Assembly: GCA_044221445.1 (NCBI GenBank)
Contig: JBGAPF010000001.1
Span: 1 to 64,000 of the forward strand
DNA from: JBDHTS01 sp044221445
GTDB taxonomy: Bacteria > Pseudomonadota > Alphaproteobacteria > Micavibrionales > Micavibrionaceae
Length of the DNA: 64,000 bases
Direction: 5' to 3'
Shown here: positions 42,293 through 51,531 of the stretch, one piece after another
Numbering within the stretch: position 1 is the first letter of the stretch
Layout of the letters: each line of letters starts with the position of its first letter
The notes under the pieces: model-generated
Told to the model about the DNA's origin: nothing
Seen by the model: the letters and a program-made list of their open reading frames with translations, nothing else
Databases searched by the model: none
Translations under genes and position numbers: made by a program

Positions 42293-43009
42293 CTATGCGC
42301 CGGTCCCGGGCAGGAAGATGCGCGTGTCGAGGTTGAAGCGCTGATGCGGACGAAGGCGGACGGGATAAATAAGGTCGGTGGAGGTATCGTACCACTTCAA
42401 GTCGATATGATCTTTGCGCACCTTGATGTCCAGGACTTCTTTTGGAATGGCGTCCGGTTTTATCCTTTTGCTGTTCAGCCATACAGTCCAGTTTTCGGCA
42501 TTAACGAAGGTGATCCCGCCAAGGCTGAGTTCTCTGGGGCCTGTCGGCTTGGGCGCGTTCGGATCCGCCGATGTTTCGCTGGCGTCGGGCGGGCGCGTTT
42601 TAAACAGCTGCTTGGCTTCGTTCAGAAGGGCATACTGCCAGGCCGTGAAAAACAGTGTCTTGAGTTCCTGGGGCAGTGTCGCAGGCGCAGCGACAGCTTT
42701 ATGGTCATTCAGCGATTTTTCAAGGTCGCCCAAGGCGTTGGCATCCCATTGCTGGCTGCCCGCCGCGTTTGCCTGGCCCGTCACCGCGCCTCCGGGCGAA
42801 GGTATGACAGGATCCATAACGGGTGCATTGGCCGGGATGGCCGCCCCCGGCGTCGCCTGTCCTGCCTGAGCCGGAACGCTGTCGACGGGCCCCGGCACAG
42901 CCTGCGCCTTTGCCGGTCCTGACAGACACGCGACGGCGGCGCAGCACATGACAAACCCTGCGCCTGTAAGGGCAATGCGGTCATTTTTTTTCAGACGGTG
43001 CGCGTTCAT
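42293..43009 (-). CDS. Exported pilus assembly protein, PilP/MshK-like by position
   Basis: 238 residues with a signal peptide (GAGFVMCCAAVACLSGPAKAQA), a Pro/Ala-rich linker, a helical middle and a small C-terminal beta domain (ELSLGGITFVNAENWTVWLN and AIPKEVLDIKVRKDHIDLKW) resembling the PilP/GspC-type fold that touches the secretin. The ATG at 43009 overlaps the PilO-like gene's stop. Name is by context. Confidence 0.65.
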   Translation of the reverse strand: MNAHRLKKNDRIALTGAGFVMCCAAVACLSGPAKAQAVPGPVDSVPAQAGQATPGAAIPANAPVMDPVIPSPGGAVTGQANAAGSQQWDANALGDLEKSLNDHKAVAAPATLPQELKTLFFTAWQYALLNEAKQLFKTRPPDASETSADPNAPKPTGPRELSLGGITFVNAENWTVWLNSKRIKPDAIPKEVLDIKVRKDHIDLKWYDTSTDLIYPVRLRPHQRFNLDTRIFLPGTGA

Positions 43010-43010
43010 C

Positions 43011-43667
43011 TCACATACCTGCCTGTTGGTTGACCACATCCTGGATCTTGCTTTCAGGCACGATCGTTTTCCAGTCGAAATCGAATTTCCCCTTGATCAT
43101 GACGGCTGGAACGCCGCTGCCGATCTCCCGCAGAGTAACATCGTCGATCTCCCGCGTCCGCGTGATTTCCAGGTTGGCGATCCCTGCATATCCAGGGAAC
43201 GCGTTTTCTATCATATACATAAAGTTATACAGGTCCATATCGTCCAGCGCGTCGACGTCGACGCTGACAGGCGTTGTCAGCATGACCTGGCTCGCCGTCG
43301 TCAGATCGGGGTTACGCTCAATCTGCGCGGGCTTGATGTCATAGCTTGCCGAAATGACGCGCGAATATTTCTGGATTGCCTCGAAACGGTCCCGGGCTTT
43401 GACTCGGTCCTGCGCCGTAAAAAACCCGGCCTCTCCCAGTCTTTCGAATTCCGCTTTCTGTTTCTGGATATCGCTGAATTCAGTGCGGAGTCTTTCGGTT
43501 TCAGAACGGGCCGTCGACACCTGACCTCGCGTCTGGTCCAGCTGGGCTTGAAGAGTCTGGTTATGAGGGATGATCATCAAATAGATCGCGGCGGCCAGCA
43601 ACGCGTTGAAAGCGATAAGACATCCAAGTATAAGCATACGTTTTGGGCCGATTACGCTCATCATCAT
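43011..43667 (-). CDS. PilO/MshJ-like inner-membrane assembly protein
   Basis: 218 residues: one N-terminal membrane segment (LILGCLIAFNALLAAAIYLM), a coiled coil (about 35-80) and a C-terminal ferredoxin-like region (AGIANLEITRTREID). This is the PilO/GspM-type plan that bridges PilN and PilP. The three tandem ATGs at its start overlap the PilMN stop (ATGA). Confidence 0.75.
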   Translation of the reverse strand: MMMSVIGPKRMLILGCLIAFNALLAAAIYLMIIPHNQTLQAQLDQTRGQVSTARSETERLRTEFSDIQKQKAEFERLGEAGFFTAQDRVKARDRFEAIQKYSRVISASYDIKPAQIERNPDLTTASQVMLTTPVSVDVDALDDMDLYNFMYMIENAFPGYAGIANLEITRTREIDDVTLREIGSGVPAVMIKGKFDFDWKTIVPESKIQDVVNQQAGM

Positions 43668-45325
43668 TGGGAATGGCCTCTGATCTGCAGTTCGGCGACG
43701 TAGTCCTGCATGGTTTTGGCTGTTGCGTCGACCACACCGACCTGTCCCGACGTATTGGCGGTATAATCCATGCCGGCCACCTGCCGAGTCACGCTGACTT
43801 TATAGCCGGGGAAAGCGGACTGCAACCGAGCCTGCAGGCCGTTGACTTCGTTCACGCCCACCCCCGGCTCGATTGTCGAGGGAAAATTCAGCACAAGCGT
43901 CGCCAGCATGTCTTTCGGCGCGCCGCCCTGCACCGGGACGCCTTCGGGCGTATAGGCCATGGGGTTATTGGCGTCCTGGGTTGCCATGGCGTCCACCATC
44001 TCGACTTTGAGAGTAGAAAGACGCAACTCGTTGCCAAGAGCGGCGCCGATTTTCTTGATGGCCGAGAGCGGGTCCATATTGCCTTTTTTCAACGTCTCGT
44101 AGGTTCCTATCGCAGCCTTGATAAGCTTGACATCAAAACCGAGGGCCGCCATGCGCTGCACTTCCGTCTCCTGCTCGGCGGTCGCCTGGCCTAGCGACCG
44201 GGTCTGGTCCGAAAGATCGTTGCGTATCTCCATCATCGACTGGACCTGCTCCATGCATTGCCAGGCCAGGTAGCCGGCGCCCAGGACCAGCAGGAACATG
44301 GCGACCGCCGCGTATTGCCGGGGGCGCAGCACGTTCGACAGCGCCTGGGCCTGCATCGGGAGAGCGAACGCGTTTTTGCGGCCTATCCATGCCGAATGCA
44401 GGGGCTCCGCATAACGCTGGTCTTCCTGAATACCTATGCCCATGCCGAGCAGACGGGCGGCCTCGTTGGCGGTCAGCGCAGTATAATTGCACTGGATGTC
44501 TATAGTTTCTTTCAGCGCTTCGCCGCCATCCGGCGTACAGATGACAATGACATCCGTGCCGTCGTTTGGCGAATAACCGAATCGTGACAGGTAGCTGACG
44601 GTTGCCTTTATTTCCTGCGCGACATCTCCTGCCCATTGCGCCTGGTCTTCACTTTCCGCGACAGGTGTCATCCGCGTCATGGCCAGCTGGCCGTCGCGGG
44701 TAATGACCTGACGCAGCGCACCGCCGCGATGCTGGCCGATAAAAATGCACCAGCGCGACGCCTGCGTTTCCTTGCCGCTAAGCTTGGAAGACAACGAAGC
44801 CACCATGTCGGCGGCCTCTATAGGCAGAAGCACAAGCCCCGCGATCGACACCATCGACTGCCGGACCACTTCCATGGTCTTGGTGATCGGCTCGGACATC
44901 GGGACGGCGGCAAAAAGGAAAGACCCGCTGCCTGAAGCCGCAACAGGCTTGCCGTCAGGGCCGCGGGCTGTTTCGACCGGCGCCTTGCGGTTTTTCGATT
45001 TGATCGGCAGCGCGCCGCGGATCGGGTAATTAGGAAACGCCGCCTGCAGCTTGCGCTCCAGCACCTTGGTCTTATCCAGAACGCTGACCTTGGGCAACCG
45101 CTGACCGCCCTTGAAGTGCTGGTCGGTCATGTCGTTGACCAGAAGCGCGGGCTTGCCGCCGCAATCGACGCGAATCAGCCTGACGACCCGCTCGTCGAAA
45201 TCGTCGGCCTGCCACGCGACGGTTTCAACCAGCTTTGCGGCCTTGAAACTGACGTTGTAGATCGAAAGCGCTTCATCCCCGATGAGAAGAACGGTTCTGG
45301 CTGGTGAAAGAAAGGGTAATGCCAT
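43664..45325 (-). CDS. PilM-PilN fusion protein (GspL/MshI-like)
   Basis: 553 residues. The N-terminal about 300 residues resemble the actin-like PilM fold (TVLLIGDEALSIYNV, then a late AARLLGMGIG block). A transmembrane helix at 338-355 (VAMFLLVLGAGYLAW) is followed by a coiled coil and a PilN-like periplasmic domain (TLVLNFPSTIEPGV). Combining PilM and PilN in one chain is typical of GspL and MshI. It should recruit the PilB ATPase to the inner-membrane platform. Confidence 0.8.
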   Translation of the reverse strand: MALPFLSPARTVLLIGDEALSIYNVSFKAAKLVETVAWQADDFDERVVRLIRVDCGGKPALLVNDMTDQHFKGGQRLPKVSVLDKTKVLERKLQAAFPNYPIRGALPIKSKNRKAPVETARGPDGKPVAASGSGSFLFAAVPMSEPITKTMEVVRQSMVSIAGLVLLPIEAADMVASLSSKLSGKETQASRWCIFIGQHRGGALRQVITRDGQLAMTRMTPVAESEDQAQWAGDVAQEIKATVSYLSRFGYSPNDGTDVIVICTPDGGEALKETIDIQCNYTALTANEAARLLGMGIGIQEDQRYAEPLHSAWIGRKNAFALPMQAQALSNVLRPRQYAAVAMFLLVLGAGYLAWQCMEQVQSMMEIRNDLSDQTRSLGQATAEQETEVQRMAALGFDVKLIKAAIGTYETLKKGNMDPLSAIKKIGAALGNELRLSTLKVEMVDAMATQDANNPMAYTPEGVPVQGGAPKDMLATLVLNFPSTIEPGVGVNEVNGLQARLQSAFPGYKVSVTRQVAGMDYTANTSGQVGVVDATAKTMQDYVAELQIRGHSQ

Positions 45326-45344
45326 GCTCTTGCCGTTTCGCGGA

Positions 45345-46562
45345 TTACATATCGAGTTGTGAGAAGCTGGAGTATATAGGACCGAAGACAGCGACCGCTA
45401 TCCATAAAATCATACCACCAAGCAAGGCGGTAAGCAAAGGCTCGATCATAGTTATCAACCCCTGCACGGCTTCGTCCACGTCCGCCGTATAGAAATCCGC
45501 GACCTGATCCAGCACGACGGTCAGGTTACCCGATTCCTCGCCGACTTTCAGCATGCGGATCACAAGGCTCGGGAATTCACCCGAGGCGTTGAACGCCTCC
45601 GACAGCGGCGAGCCCGCCCGCACCTGTTCCTCGACGCCTTCGAGCGCGTCGATCATGGCCAGGTTGTTGACTGTGCTGCGCGCGTTGGAAAGCGACCGCA
45701 GCACGTCGATGCCGCTCGCAAACATTGCGCCGAAAGTCTGGGCGAAGCGGGCGATGTTCACCTTGCGAATCAGGATGCCGACGACCGGCAGGGAAAGCGT
45801 CCACAAATCGATTCGGTACGCGGCCTCGTCGGACAGATTGCGCGCGGTCTTGATGGCGATAAAGAAAATCACAGGCGTCGCAAGGATCGCCCACCAGTAG
45901 GCGGCGAAGAAATCGGACGTTGCTATCAGCGATGTCGTATAGAACGGCAGATCGATCTTCATGTTGCGGATGAAGTCCACAATCTGGGGCACGACGAATC
46001 CCATCATCACGACGATGGTCAGGACGATGACGGCCATCAGGATCATCGGATAGCGCGTGGCTTTCCGGATCTTCGCCTGCATCTGGTCGACCCATTTCAG
46101 GTATTTGATCAGCTGCAGGTATGAAGACGTCAGATCACCGGTCTCTTCGCCGGCCGAAATCAGTGAGATGTAGAGGTTCGTAAAGACCTTCGGATGTTTT
46201 GCCATCGCCTCTGACAGCGAACTGCCGTCCGACACGTCACGGTGGATCTCCGTCATGATATCGCGCAGATGGTCATGGTCGGTCGTGTCGCGGATGTCGC
46301 CGAGCGATTCAAGCATGGGAACGCCCGCGCTCTGCATCTGCTCAAGATGCATAAACAGCTGGATCAGGTCGCGGATCTTGATCTTCTTGCGCATGATGCG
46401 CCCGCCGAACAGGCCTTTTTTGTTCTGCAGCGGCGCGCAATGCACCAGTTCCAGGCCCGCGCTTTGCAGCTGCCTGTACAAATCGACGTCGCTGACGGCG
46501 GAGATGACGCCCTTGATCGGGCGACCCCTGTTGTTAAGCGCTCTGTATTTAAACCGTTGTAT
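45345..46562 (-). CDS. pilC: Pilus inner-membrane platform protein PilC (GspF family), apparent AUA start
   Basis: About 405 residues with two GspF domains: LFMHLEQMQSAGVPMLESL and the second IARFAQTFGAMFASGIDVL, plus three hydrophobic segments. The family normally begins FRYKALD; here RFKYRALNNRGRPIKGVIS is encoded upstream of the first usable TTG (46481). The frame opens at an ATA (46562-46560), placed exactly six bases after GGAGG (46573-46569). No ATG, GTG or TTG lies between. Either AUA is the start, or one base of the start codon is wrong or mutated. A product from the TTG would lack the conserved N-terminus. Confidence 0.88.
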   Translation of the reverse strand: MQRFKYRALNNRGRPIKGVISAVSDVDLYRQLQSAGLELVHCAPLQNKKGLFGGRIMRKKIKIRDLIQLFMHLEQMQSAGVPMLESLGDIRDTTDHDHLRDIMTEIHRDVSDGSSLSEAMAKHPKVFTNLYISLISAGEETGDLTSSYLQLIKYLKWVDQMQAKIRKATRYPMILMAVIVLTIVVMMGFVVPQIVDFIRNMKIDLPFYTTSLIATSDFFAAYWWAILATPVIFFIAIKTARNLSDEAAYRIDLWTLSLPVVGILIRKVNIARFAQTFGAMFASGIDVLRSLSNARSTVNNLAMIDALEGVEEQVRAGSPLSEAFNASGEFPSLVIRMLKVGEESGNLTVVLDQVADFYTADVDEAVQGLITMIEPLLTALLGGMILWIAVAVFGPIYSSFSQLDM

Positions 46563-46609
46563 GGCTATCCTCCATGGGACAGATACGAAAGGAAAGGACA
46601 GTCGCCCGG

Positions 46610-48448
46610 CTACTTGACCAGGCTGACCACTTTTGAAAGGGCTTCGATTGTCGTGATTCCCGACAATATTTTAAGAATGCCATCGTCGCGCATGGATTTG
46701 AAGCCCTTTTCTATGGCAGCGGTCTTTAATTCCGCCTTGGTGGGGTCTCCGGCCAGGATCAGGTCCAGTTCGTCGTCGAACAGAAGGATTTCCGCGATAC
46801 CGATCCGGCCCTTGTATCCCTGCCCCTTGCAGGACTGGCATCCTGACGGGTTCCCTTTATAGATCGTCGGGGGCGACTCAGGCGAAATCCCCATGATTTT
46901 GCATTCCTCCGCGTCGGGCTGATAGGGCACGCGGCAATCCTTGCAGACCTTACGCACCAGACGCTGTGCGAACACGGCGATGATGGCGCCCGCGATCATG
47001 CCGGGCTTCAGGCCAAGGTCGAGCAGTCGCGGAATGGCGCCGAACGAATCGTTGGTGTGGAGCGTCGTATAAACCTGGTGACCCGTCATGGCGGCCTTCA
47101 GCGCCATCTGCGCCGTCGTGCCGTCGCGAATCTCGCCGATGAAGATGATGTCGGGATCCTGGCGCAGGATCGCCTTGATGCCGTCCGCGAATTCCAGGAT
47201 GCCTTCGCGGATCGGCGTCTGGCGGATCATCGGCAGGGAATATTCGACGGGGTCTTCCATCGTCTGGATGTTGACCTCGACGTTGTTGATCTCGTTCAGC
47301 ATCGAATACAGCGATGTCGTCTTGCCGCTACCCGTCGGGCCTGTGACGATGATGATTCCTTCCGGGCGCTTCTGGCAGCGCCGGATGATGTCGAGGTTCA
47401 GCGGGCTGAACCCCAGGTTTTCCAGCGGCACGATACTCTGGCTCTGGTCCAGCACCCGGGCGACGATGTTCTCACCATGCACCGTGGGCAGGGACGAGAC
47501 GCGGAAATCGATCATGCGACCGCCGACGTTCAAATCGAACCGTCCGTCCTGGGGCGCCAGCTTGTCGGCGATGTTCATGTTCGACATGATCTTGATGCGC
47601 TGGGAAATCGCGTTCCAGTGCTGCTTGTGCAGGATCTGCGCCGTGAACAGCACGCCGTCCTGGCGATAGCGCAGGCGGACAAAGTTTTCTTCCGGCTCGA
47701 AGTGAAGGTCCGACGCGCCGATTTTCACGGCGTCTGCGACCAGCGCGTTGACAAGCCGCACGATCGGGTGGGAATAGGCCTCGCCGTCGGACAGGCCCGA
47801 CAGGTCGATCGTTTTCTCGTCGCCCTCCTCCAGTTCCCGAAGGATGGCGGTGATCGAACTGGCATAGCCATAGGCGGTGTCGATGGCGTCCGACAGTACG
47901 TGCGGCGTGGAGACCAGCGGACGAATGGTGATGTTTTTCGGGATCAGGCGGCGCAGCGTATCCATCGCGACGACGTCGTAAGGGTCCGACATCGCGATGA
48001 CCAGCTCGTCTTCTTTTAAAGACACCGGAAGAATCTGGTGGCGCAGGGCGACCGGCTTTTCGATCAGCGCCAGCGCGTCGCTGTCCAAAATCGTATGCTT
48101 GGGGTCGAAAATCTCGAATCCGGAACTCTGGGCCAGGAACCCCATCAGGGTCTGGTCGTCGATGAACCCGAGGTCGACCAGCACTTCGCCCAGCAGCTTG
48201 CCGCTGACCTTCTTTTCCTGCAGGGCGACGTTCAGCTGGTCTTCGGTAATGATGCCCTGCGCAACCAGGCGGTCGCCGATTCGCCCGCCACCCGCGGGCG
48301 CGTCGGCTTTTTTGTCGGCGCCGCCTGGGGATGCCTGCTGTCCCTGGCCGACCACGGTCGTGGCCACCGGCGGCTTATTGCCCAGCGGCACGGTGACTGT
48401 CGTGGTGCCTTTCTTGTCGCCTGACCTGTTAAGGGGCTCGAATTTCAT
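46610..48448 (-). CDS. pilB: Pilus extension ATPase PilB / MshE
   Basis: 612 residues. N-terminal Pro/Gly-rich stretch, then an MshEN-type domain (57-125: RLVAQGIITEDQLNVAL and KLLGEVLVDLGFID), linked in MshE to cyclic di-GMP binding. The ATPase core has Walker A GPTGSGKTTSLY, Asp box MEDPVEYSL, Walker B IIFIGEIRDGTT and His box VYTTLHTNDSF. Four cysteines (CKDC, CQSC) form the zinc site. The MshEN arginine is replaced by Leu/Lys, so ligand binding is uncertain. It is the first gene of the long pilus operon. Confidence 0.92.
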   Translation of the reverse strand: MKFEPLNRSGDKKGTTTVTVPLGNKPPVATTVVGQGQQASPGGADKKADAPAGGGRIGDRLVAQGIITEDQLNVALQEKKVSGKLLGEVLVDLGFIDDQTLMGFLAQSSGFEIFDPKHTILDSDALALIEKPVALRHQILPVSLKEDELVIAMSDPYDVVAMDTLRRLIPKNITIRPLVSTPHVLSDAIDTAYGYASSITAILRELEEGDEKTIDLSGLSDGEAYSHPIVRLVNALVADAVKIGASDLHFEPEENFVRLRYRQDGVLFTAQILHKQHWNAISQRIKIMSNMNIADKLAPQDGRFDLNVGGRMIDFRVSSLPTVHGENIVARVLDQSQSIVPLENLGFSPLNLDIIRRCQKRPEGIIIVTGPTGSGKTTSLYSMLNEINNVEVNIQTMEDPVEYSLPMIRQTPIREGILEFADGIKAILRQDPDIIFIGEIRDGTTAQMALKAAMTGHQVYTTLHTNDSFGAIPRLLDLGLKPGMIAGAIIAVFAQRLVRKVCKDCRVPYQPDAEECKIMGISPESPPTIYKGNPSGCQSCKGQGYKGRIGIAEILLFDDELDLILAGDPTKAELKTAAIEKGFKSMRDDGILKILSGITTIEALSKVVSLVK

Positions 48449-48698
48449 GGATGTCTTCAGCCTTGGGATCGGAAAGTTGGACTTGCTTATAAAGGAGAAA
48501 ATACGGGAAAAAGTTAAAGAAAGTTATAAGATGTTATGTCTATACCCAAAAAGCTTTTTACGGCTGCGCTCTCCAGAATGATAATGTGGAGAGCCTTTAG
48601 GGCGACACATCTCTTAAAATGCCCCGATAGGCCATTTTACGCAAGGCCTGAGTTTAAATGTATTTTAAAGAGTAAGCATAAGCCGTTATTGGCCAAGA

Positions 48699-48775
48699 TG
48701 GCGCACCCGTAGGGATTCGAACCCCAAACCTTCTGATCCGTAGTCAGATGCTCTATCCAATTGAGCTACGGGTGC
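48699..48775 (-). tRNA. tRNA-Arg (anticodon ACG)
   Basis: Complete cloverleaf on the minus strand: acceptor GCACCCG/CGGGTGC, D-arm GCTC...GAGC, anticodon stem TCTGA/TCAGA around CTACGGA, and TTCGAAT in the T loop. Discriminator G and CCA are encoded. The 250 bp between this gene and pilB holds no gene that I can support. Confidence 0.97.
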
Positions 48776-48996
48776 TTAAAAGGGGAGACTTGGAATGCGG
48801 CAGACCATACGCGAAAGCCCCCGGGCATGCAATTGTTTTTTAAACGGTGGATAGACTGTGTATTTTTCCATGGCCGCGCAGTCTTCTTGTTGACTTCTCT
48901 GCGCTTTAAGGCGATTTTCTAGCTTGAAAACTTGACTCGGCGTGCCGGGATTGTCTAAAGATTTGACAGAGACCGTATTTTTCGGCCAACAGCGGG

Positions 48997-50268
48997 ATGA
49001 TAATGAAGCGTTTTTCCATCGGTTTCACGCCGCGTAACGGTTATTTCCGGGCGGGCGCCCTCGTTCTTGCCGGGATGACGGTCCTGTTTCCCCGCGCCGG
49101 AGCGGCCCTCGCCGTTGAAAACCCTCCCGCCATGATCGCCGGCGGCGCCGATCCTCTGCCCCTCGATCTCCAAAACAAAGTTTACAACAAGCCGTCGCCC
49201 GCCCGCGTCATTACGCCGGAAGAAGTGCTCGGTGACGGGTATTACGACAACAAGGGCCAGACGGTCGTCGGTCAGAAAATCAACGGCCTGCGCAGGGAGC
49301 TTTCGGACCTTCAGGGCCGGATCGCCAATGTGGCGACCAGCCTGTCGACTCTTGAAAATTCCGGGCAGGCCCAGGCCGCCGCATATTACGCCAGCGTCGC
49401 AACCATCAATACCCAGCTGCAGTCCGGCACCACGCCAGGCAACCCGCGCCTCGTCCAGAAATTCACCGTCGCGCGCCAGACGCTGGAACAGCTGGGCGCC
49501 AGCATCGCGACTCTGAACGACCTGTCGCTGCAGATCACGGACGTGTCGTCCAAGGCGTCTTATCTGCTTGAAACCGTCCGGGCGACTTACAGCCTGTCGG
49601 GCGCTATCGAGGAAGATCATGTCGAACTGGCAAAAATGGAAGACGCGATCAACAACACCGATGTCATCATCGACCGCCTTCTGAACAATGTGAACGACGA
49701 TATCACCCGCACCACCGCTTATCTCGACACCGAACGCGACAACCTTCGCACCATGGCCCTCGCCATCGAATCGGGCAGCATGTTCGGCAAAAGCCTGTCC
49801 AACCGCCCGTTCTCCAGCGCCACGTTGGCAAGCTTCTCGCCGCAGGCTGGATCGGTCGGCCTTCCCGCCCCGAGTCAGCTGATGAACCAGAATATGGGCG
49901 CGGCGAACGCGGGTCCCGGCACAATGACGCCGATGGTAGCCCCGGCAAGGACGGCCTCAGCGGCCGGCATGCACCCCCTCGTGAAAATCCGCTTCGACCG
50001 TCCGAATGTCGATTATGAACAGCCGGTCTATATGGCTGTCAACGAAGCCCTCGCACGCTATCCTGACGCCCGTTTCGAACTGGTGGCGATCCACCCCAGC
50101 CGCGGCAATTCTGCCCAGGTGGCTATTGAAAGCACCAAATCGCGCCGGTACGCCGAACGCGTCCTGCGCAGCCTGACCGGCATGGGCCTGGACCTCGACC
50201 GCATCGACCTGTCCTATACGCCCAGCGCCGAGGCGACGACCAGCGAAGTCCAGCTTTACGTTCACTGA
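48997..50268 (+). CDS. Exported coiled-coil protein of unknown function
   Basis: 423 residues. N-terminal signal (LVLAGMTVLFPRAGAALA), a helical region of about 220 residues (GLRRELSDLQGRIANVATSL) predicted as coiled coil, a Pro/Ala/Met-rich linker and a C-terminal alpha/beta domain of about 95 residues (PLVKIRFDRPNVDYEQPVYM, then SRRYAERVLRSLTGMGLDLD) that resembles the OmpA-like or SPOR fold in pattern. It faces away from the pilus operon across the tRNA gene. A role at the cell envelope is likely; a pilus link is possible but unproven. The start at 49003 is an alternative. Confidence 0.75.
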   Translation: MIMKRFSIGFTPRNGYFRAGALVLAGMTVLFPRAGAALAVENPPAMIAGGADPLPLDLQNKVYNKPSPARVITPEEVLGDGYYDNKGQTVVGQKINGLRRELSDLQGRIANVATSLSTLENSGQAQAAAYYASVATINTQLQSGTTPGNPRLVQKFTVARQTLEQLGASIATLNDLSLQITDVSSKASYLLETVRATYSLSGAIEEDHVELAKMEDAINNTDVIIDRLLNNVNDDITRTTAYLDTERDNLRTMALAIESGSMFGKSLSNRPFSSATLASFSPQAGSVGLPAPSQLMNQNMGAANAGPGTMTPMVAPARTASAAGMHPLVKIRFDRPNVDYEQPVYMAVNEALARYPDARFELVAIHPSRGNSAQVAIESTKSRRYAERVLRSLTGMGLDLDRIDLSYTPSAEATTSEVQLYVH

Positions 50269-50414
50269 AATACTTACAACGCTGCCGTTGAATTCTTTCA
50301 GCTGAATCTTTCCCAGCATCAGGCGGCATGACGCTTTGATGATAACCTGTTTAAGGTTGTCCCCGCTGTCTGGCCCTGTAATCGTTTTAAAGAAAACCGG
50401 TCAGGCTTCCGGTA

Positions 50415-50906
50415 TTATTGGTCGACGTTTCCGAACAGCCGCGCCGGTTTTTTCAGTCCGTAAAGAAGATCGCTGCGCGACTGCCTGTTGATCGACGGAG
50501 TCTTTTCCCTGTTGCTGCCTGTTTCCGTGGACGTATCGTCTTTGCCGTTCAGGGCGATATCCTGCGCGGTCGTGGCCGTCGTCTTTTTCGACATGGATTT
50601 TGCGCGCGCATAAGCGGACCCGCTTTTCTTTTCCATGCCATCACCCACGGTATCCACGGTGCCGATCTCGTTCGTAAAGCCGCCGGATTCGCGGATCGGC
50701 GAGTCATAGGTTCCTGCCCTGGTCAGGCCGGACGTTACCCGCTGCGCATGCAGGATCCGGGCGTCGTTTATCTTTTCCTGCGCATCGCGACTATAGGGAA
50801 GAGTTGTCACTCTGCCATTGTCGTCCGCCCTGGACAGCGCCGGTAAAGCTGTAACGGCCATCCCGGCGACTGTGGTGACCAGAAGAACCTTAAAATACAT
50901 TTTCAT
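50415..50906 (-). CDS. Exported unknown protein
   Basis: 163 residues beginning MKMYFKVLLVTTVAGMAV, a signal peptide ending SRA. The mature part is polar, rich in Ser, Thr, Asp and Lys and probably disordered. No domain recognised. The gene starts 24 bp after the stop of the upstream gene, so the pair may be co-transcribed. Confidence 0.65.
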   Translation of the reverse strand: MKMYFKVLLVTTVAGMAVTALPALSRADDNGRVTTLPYSRDAQEKINDARILHAQRVTSGLTRAGTYDSPIRESGGFTNEIGTVDTVGDGMEKKSGSAYARAKSMSKKTTATTAQDIALNGKDDTSTETGSNREKTPSINRQSRSDLLYGLKKPARLFGNVDQ

Positions 50907-50929
50907 GGCAGATATCCTTATATATCGCA

Positions 50930-51436
50930 TCAGTGAAGGAAAACCGGCTTCGAATCCGACGGGCCCGAATACGGCACAAACACAGGCACTCTTTCATTGG
51001 GCGTCCTGGCTGCCTCCGCCTTTATCGCCTGGGCAGCGGCCTTGTCAGGGGCGTCAGGCTCGCCGCCTTCATCTTTTATGTTTTTCTCTATGGCTGTCGC
51101 GACGAACGGTTCTGTCACGGTTTTTTTGTCCGCCACCAACGGGACTTTGGCCGGGTCCTGCCCGACCGTCAGCAGTGACCCGTACAGGAACCCCTTACCC
51201 ATCATGCAGTCCTGGATTTGCCGGGCTGTCTCTTCTGTATAAAAAATCTTTGCATTGCCATCATATTCCCCGTTCAGGTCAAGATGAAGCATTTTTATGC
51301 ATTCTGTCATCGCTTTGCCCTCGCTCTGGATCCTGCCAAGGCCTGGGTTCGCGGCCAGAGCCTGAAGGCACGGCCATGCGGCGAACAACCCGCCAACGAA
51401 AAAAATGGCCGCTTTCCAACCCATCCGCTTTTTCAT
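50930..51436 (-). CDS. Exported unknown protein
   Basis: 168 residues. Signal peptide (MKKRMGWKAAIFFVGGLFAA, ending ALA). Two cysteines (MTECIKML, IQDCMMGKG) about 30 apart could form a disulfide. The C-terminal third is Ala/Lys/Pro-rich. No domain recognised. Confidence 0.68.
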   Translation of the reverse strand: MKKRMGWKAAIFFVGGLFAAWPCLQALAANPGLGRIQSEGKAMTECIKMLHLDLNGEYDGNAKIFYTEETARQIQDCMMGKGFLYGSLLTVGQDPAKVPLVADKKTVTEPFVATAIEKNIKDEGGEPDAPDKAAAQAIKAEAARTPNERVPVFVPYSGPSDSKPVFLH

Positions 51437-51531
51437 CAGGCATTATACCACATAGACGTCTATACGGCCAAAGGCCGCGAAACCGCTTTTGGCGACCTTA
51501 ATATTTAAATCTAAATGGGATCGAATCGCCG

